Below, piece by piece: positions 30,430-33,153 of a stretch of DNA of 33,153 bases. This DNA is from Actinospica durhamensis. Lineage in GTDB: Bacteria; Actinomycetota; Actinomycetes; Streptomycetales; Catenulisporaceae. Within the stretch, counting starts at the first letter, position 1, and every line of letters begins with the position of its first letter. Where the stretch lies: the NCBI RefSeq assembly GCF_018139695.1, contig NZ_JAGSOG010000078.1:1-33153 (forward strand). The letters run 5' to 3'. The translations under genes and the position numbers were made by a program. The notes beneath the pieces were generated by a model. It saw nothing but the letters and a program-made list of their open reading frames with translations. It ran no database searches and was not told the origin of the DNA.

Positions 30430-31275
30430 ATGACGACGTGGCGGGTGCTCACCCGCAGGCCCGGCCGGGTGATCGGGCTGCTGATCCTGGCGCTGTTCGC
30501 GCTGATGGCCGTGTTCGGGCCGTACCTCTACGCGGGCCCGCTGGCCGTGGACCCGAACGCGATCTACTCCGCCCCCAGCGCGCAGCACTGGCTCGGCACC
30601 GACTTCGCCGGCTCCGACGTGCTGCAGGAGATCGTGATCGGCGCCCGCTACGTGCTGGAGACCGCCGCGCTCTCCGCACTGTTCGCGGCGGTGATCGGGA
30701 CGCTGGTCGGCCTGGTCGCGGGCTACCACCGCGGCCCCACCGACTCGGTGCTGATGCGGCTGACCGACTTCGTGCTCACCATCCCCGGACTGCCGCTGCT
30801 GATCGTACTCTCCACCATCTGGAGCTTCGGCCAGCCCTACGAGATGGCCATCGCCCTCGGCGTGACCGGCTGGGGCGGCGTGGCCAGGGCCGTGCGTTCG
30901 CAGACGCTTTCGTTGCGCGAACGCGGCTTCCTGGAAGCCGCCCGCGGCCTCGGCCTGTCCTCGCGGCACGTGATCTTCCGGGAGCTGCTGCCGAACCTGG
31001 CCCCGTTCGTCGCGATGAACATGCTGCTGGCCGTGATCGCGTTCATCGGCGCGGAGGTGGCGCTGTTCTTCCTGGGCGTGGTGCCGTTCTCCAGCAGCAA
31101 CTGGGGCGTGATGCTCAACCAGGCCGTGTTCTCCGGCGGCGCGATGGACAGCCCCGCCGCGCTGAGCTACCTGCTGGCCCCGCTGCTGTGCATCCTGCTG
31201 ATCACCATCGGCATCGTGCTGTTCCTCGACGCCGTCGACGAACTGTTCAACCCGCGTTTGAGGGAGCGCTCGTGA
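30430..31275 (+). CDS. ABC importer permease, DppC/OppC type
   Basis: Second transmembrane subunit, 281 residues. The N-terminal helix (about 12-33) is followed by AQHWLGTDFAGSDVLQEIVIGARYVL, the DppC signature that precedes the membrane domain. The domain core has LTDFVLTIPGLPLLIVLS and the EAA coupling loop LEAARGLGLSSRHVIFRELLPNLAPF (about 162-187). It starts 2 bases after the first permease stop and its own stop overlaps the GTG of the first ATPase gene, so the group is translationally coupled. Confidence 0.93.
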   Translation: MTTWRVLTRRPGRVIGLLILALFALMAVFGPYLYAGPLAVDPNAIYSAPSAQHWLGTDFAGSDVLQEIVIGARYVLETAALSALFAAVIGTLVGLVAGYHRGPTDSVLMRLTDFVLTIPGLPLLIVLSTIWSFGQPYEMAIALGVTGWGGVARAVRSQTLSLRERGFLEAARGLGLSSRHVIFRELLPNLAPFVAMNMLLAVIAFIGAEVALFFLGVVPFSSSNWGVMLNQAVFSGGAMDSPAALSYLLAPLLCILLITIGIVLFLDAVDELFNPRLRERS

Positions 31276-32396
31276 CCGACACCGCCCCGCAGGCCGCCGC
31301 GGCCGGAGCGTTCGCGGCGCCGCTCGCCTCCATCGCCTCGGCCGCCGGCTCGGCCGCCTCAGCTGCCTCAGCCGCCTCCGCCACGCCGGAGACCGAGGTG
31401 TTGGTGCGCGATCTGACCGTCTGCTTCCGCACCGACCGCGGCGAGGAGCTGCCCGCCGTCGCGCACGCCGACCTGACCCTCCAGGCGGGCCTGATCACCG
31501 GCCTGGTCGGCGAATCCGGCTCCGGCAAGTCCACCCTGGCCCTGACGCTGCTCGGCGCCGTCCCCTCGCCCGGCCGGATCACCTCGGGCTCGGTCCAGCT
31601 GACCGGGATCGGCGACGTCACCCGGCTCAAGGGCGCCGCGCTGCGCCAGGTGCGCGGCGGAAAGGTCGGCTACGTCTTCCAGGCCTCGCAGAACTCGTTG
31701 AACCCGCTCAAGACCGTGGGCAAGCAGCTGCTCGACCTCGGCCGCGCGCACGACGTTGAGTACCTGCCCGGCCTGGTGCGCCGGGCCCGCGAACTGTGCG
31801 AGCTGATGGGCATGGACGGCAAGCGTGTGCTCGACTCCTACCAGCACGAACTGTCCGGCGGCATGCGCCAGCGGGTCGGCATCGTGTTCGCGCTCGTCCT
31901 GAATGCCAGGGTTCTGGTTCTAGACGAGCCGACCACGGCCCTCGACATGCTCTCGCAGGCGGCGGTACTGAAGATCATCGGCCAGGTGCACAAGGAGATC
32001 GGCCTCACCACGCTCATCGTCACGCACGACATGGGCGTCGTCTCCGAACTCGCCGACCGCCTCGCGGTGATGTACGGCGGCCGCATCGTCGAGGACGGGC
32101 CGGCCGAACAGCTGCTCCGACGCCCGTCGCACCCGTATACCCGTGCCCTGATCAACGCCACCGCCCGTGTGACCGGCGACATCTCACGCGCCCGAGCACT
32201 CCCCGGCCGTCCCCCGGACCTCGCATCGATCCCGCGTCAGGGCTGCGTCTTCCGCCAGCGCTGCGCGTTCGTGATGGACCAGTGTGCAACCGAGGAGCCG
32301 CCCCTCGACGCCTGGGGCGGGGACATCGACAACGCTGGGGGCAGTGGACGCCGCCGAGCCTGCCACGCCACCCCCGAGGCGGTGATCGGCGCATGA
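31272..32396 (+). CDS. ABC importer ATPase, DppD/OppD type
   Basis: First nucleotide-binding subunit, 374 residues, powering import. GTG 31272 overlaps the preceding stop. An unusual Ala/Ser-rich extension (about 10-38) precedes the ATPase domain. The domain has Walker A GESGSGKST (80-88), a Q-loop in VGYVFQASQNSLNPLKT, signature LSGGMRQR (194-201), Walker B VLVLDE (214-219) with TTALD, and switch H252 in VTHD. The C-terminal oligopeptide-type tail has CVFRQRCAFVMDQC, the Cys cluster shared by Opp/Dpp ATPases. Its stop overlaps the start of the next ATPase gene (ATGA). Confidence 0.94.
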   Translation: MTDTAPQAAAAGAFAAPLASIASAAGSAASAASAASATPETEVLVRDLTVCFRTDRGEELPAVAHADLTLQAGLITGLVGESGSGKSTLALTLLGAVPSPGRITSGSVQLTGIGDVTRLKGAALRQVRGGKVGYVFQASQNSLNPLKTVGKQLLDLGRAHDVEYLPGLVRRARELCELMGMDGKRVLDSYQHELSGGMRQRVGIVFALVLNARVLVLDEPTTALDMLSQAAVLKIIGQVHKEIGLTTLIVTHDMGVVSELADRLAVMYGGRIVEDGPAEQLLRRPSHPYTRALINATARVTGDISRARALPGRPPDLASIPRQGCVFRQRCAFVMDQCATEEPPLDAWGGDIDNAGGSGRRRACHATPEAVIGA

Positions 32397-33153
32397 TCGA
32401 GGCGAGCGGCATAGTCCGGACGTTCCACGCCCACGGCGCCTTCACCGGCGCACGCACCGTGCAGGCGTTGCGCGGCATCGACTTCACCCTCCCCGACGGC
32501 GGAGCGGTGTCCTTCATCGGCGAATCCGGCTGCGGCAAGACCACACTCGGCCGGATCCTGGCCGGTCTCGAGACCTTCGACGCCGGTGAGCTGCGCGTGG
32601 ACGGACAGAGTGTGTCAGGCCTCAGCCACAAGCGCCGCGCCGAACTCTTCCAGGCGATCCAGCTGATCCATCAGGACCCGTACTCCGTCCTCAACCCGAC
32701 CCGCACCGTAGCCACAACCCTGCGCGACCCCCTGCGGATGACCGCCAAACGCGAGGGCGCCGCCCGCGACGGCGACACACTCGAGACCAGAGCCCGCGAA
32801 CTGCTCGAACTCGTCGGCCTCGACCCCGACGCCGTCCTGCCCAAGTACCCGCACCAACTCTCCGGCGGCCAGCGCCAACGCGTCGTCATCGCCCGCGCGT
32901 TGACGGTGAACCCGAAGGTCCTCATCGCCGACGAGGCGGTGTCCATGATCGACGTGTCGATGCGTCTGGGCATCCTCAGCCTGCTCCGGGACCTGCGTAC
33001 CCGCCTCGGCATCGGCCTCGTCTTCATCACCCACGACGTGGCCACCGCCCGATACCTCGGCGACGGGGGCGAACTGCACGTCATCTACCGCGGCGAAGTC
33101 GTCGAGCGCGGCCCGGTGGACACCGTCATCCAGTCCCCCACCCACCCGTACAC
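32393..33153 (+). CDS. ABC importer ATPase, DppF/OppF type (cut by window end)
   Basis: Second nucleotide-binding subunit; 253 codons are present and the reading frame is open to the last base. ATG 32393 overlaps the previous stop. Walker A is GESGCGKTT (43-51), the Q-loop lies in IHQDPYSVLNPTRT, and the signature is LSGGQRQR. Walker B is VLIADEAVSMIDVS and the switch is FITHD. The usual DEPVSALD is replaced by DEAVSMID; SM(I/V)D forms occur in Opp-family importers for oligosaccharides such as those of Thermotoga, which weakly supports a sugar-containing ligand. The end at PTHPYT is the normal C-terminal region, so only about 50-80 residues are probably missing. Confidence 0.93.
   Translation, partial: MIEASGIVRTFHAHGAFTGARTVQALRGIDFTLPDGGAVSFIGESGCGKTTLGRILAGLETFDAGELRVDGQSVSGLSHKRRAELFQAIQLIHQDPYSVLNPTRTVATTLRDPLRMTAKREGAARDGDTLETRARELLELVGLDPDAVLPKYPHQLSGGQRQRVVIARALTVNPKVLIADEAVSMIDVSMRLGILSLLRDLRTRLGIGLVFITHDVATARYLGDGGELHVIYRGEVVERGPVDTVIQSPTHPY

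Overview
The window is very GC-rich, dense with genes, and uses GTG/TTG starts and G/C-ending codons throughout. With actinobacterial-type DnaG and dGTPase, a membrane GT2/GT39 pair and an ABC-type amino-sugar locus, it looks like chromosome from a high-GC actinomycete, possibly a Streptomyces- or Catenulispora-like lineage. The genus is an inference. No rRNA, tRNA, CRISPR array, insertion sequence or phage gene was seen.

Layout. (1) 62-4776, minus strand: an MFS drug-type exporter, a dGTPase-like HD protein and DNA primase (dnaG) in one direction. A LysR regulator is divergent from the exporter across a clear T-N11-A palindrome. (2) 5918-10847, plus strand: a 404-base leader region with two small hairpins, then a cellulose-synthase-like GT2 fused to an extracellular GH26-like domain that appears to have lost both catalytic glutamates. 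A four-base overlap couples it to a GT-C (PMT/ArnT-like) membrane glycosyltransferase. (3) 10942-12588, minus: a one-TM protein carrying a PstS-like phosphate-binding domain outside the cell, with no pst transporter genes beside it. (4) 12759-15541: a LysE/RhtB exporter, a LysR regulator, and a divergent EamA/RhtA-type exporter with a 17-bp palindrome between regulator and exporter. A strong hairpin terminator closes this block.

(5) 15630-33153 is the most coherent part and looks like a cell-wall amino-sugar salvage locus. On the minus strand are a secreted CHAP-PKD hydrolase, a GH3 N-acetylglucosaminidase (NagZ type) and a double-GNAT acetyltransferase. Divergent from these are a class-C beta-lactamase-like serine hydrolase and a MurR/RpiR regulator (ATGA overlap). 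After a DUF4240 protein and a short AraC regulator come murQ (MurNAc-6-phosphate etherase), an APH-fold kinase and a Phd-like/receiver-like fusion on the minus strand. Divergent from murQ is a complete Opp/Dpp-type ABC importer (lipoprotein, two permeases, two ATPases, the last cut by the window end).

The gene set resembles the Bacillus nagZ-amiE-murP-murR-murQ-GNAT cluster, but the PTS permease MurP is replaced by an ABC importer. An importer of that kind would deliver unphosphorylated sugar, so a kinase is needed before MurQ can act; the adjacent APH-fold protein is a candidate. A symmetric AACTT-TGT-AAGTT element lies between the divergent murQ and importer promoters, and its AACTTAC core recurs between the GNAT/nagZ and hydrolase/murR operons, so it is a candidate MurR operator.
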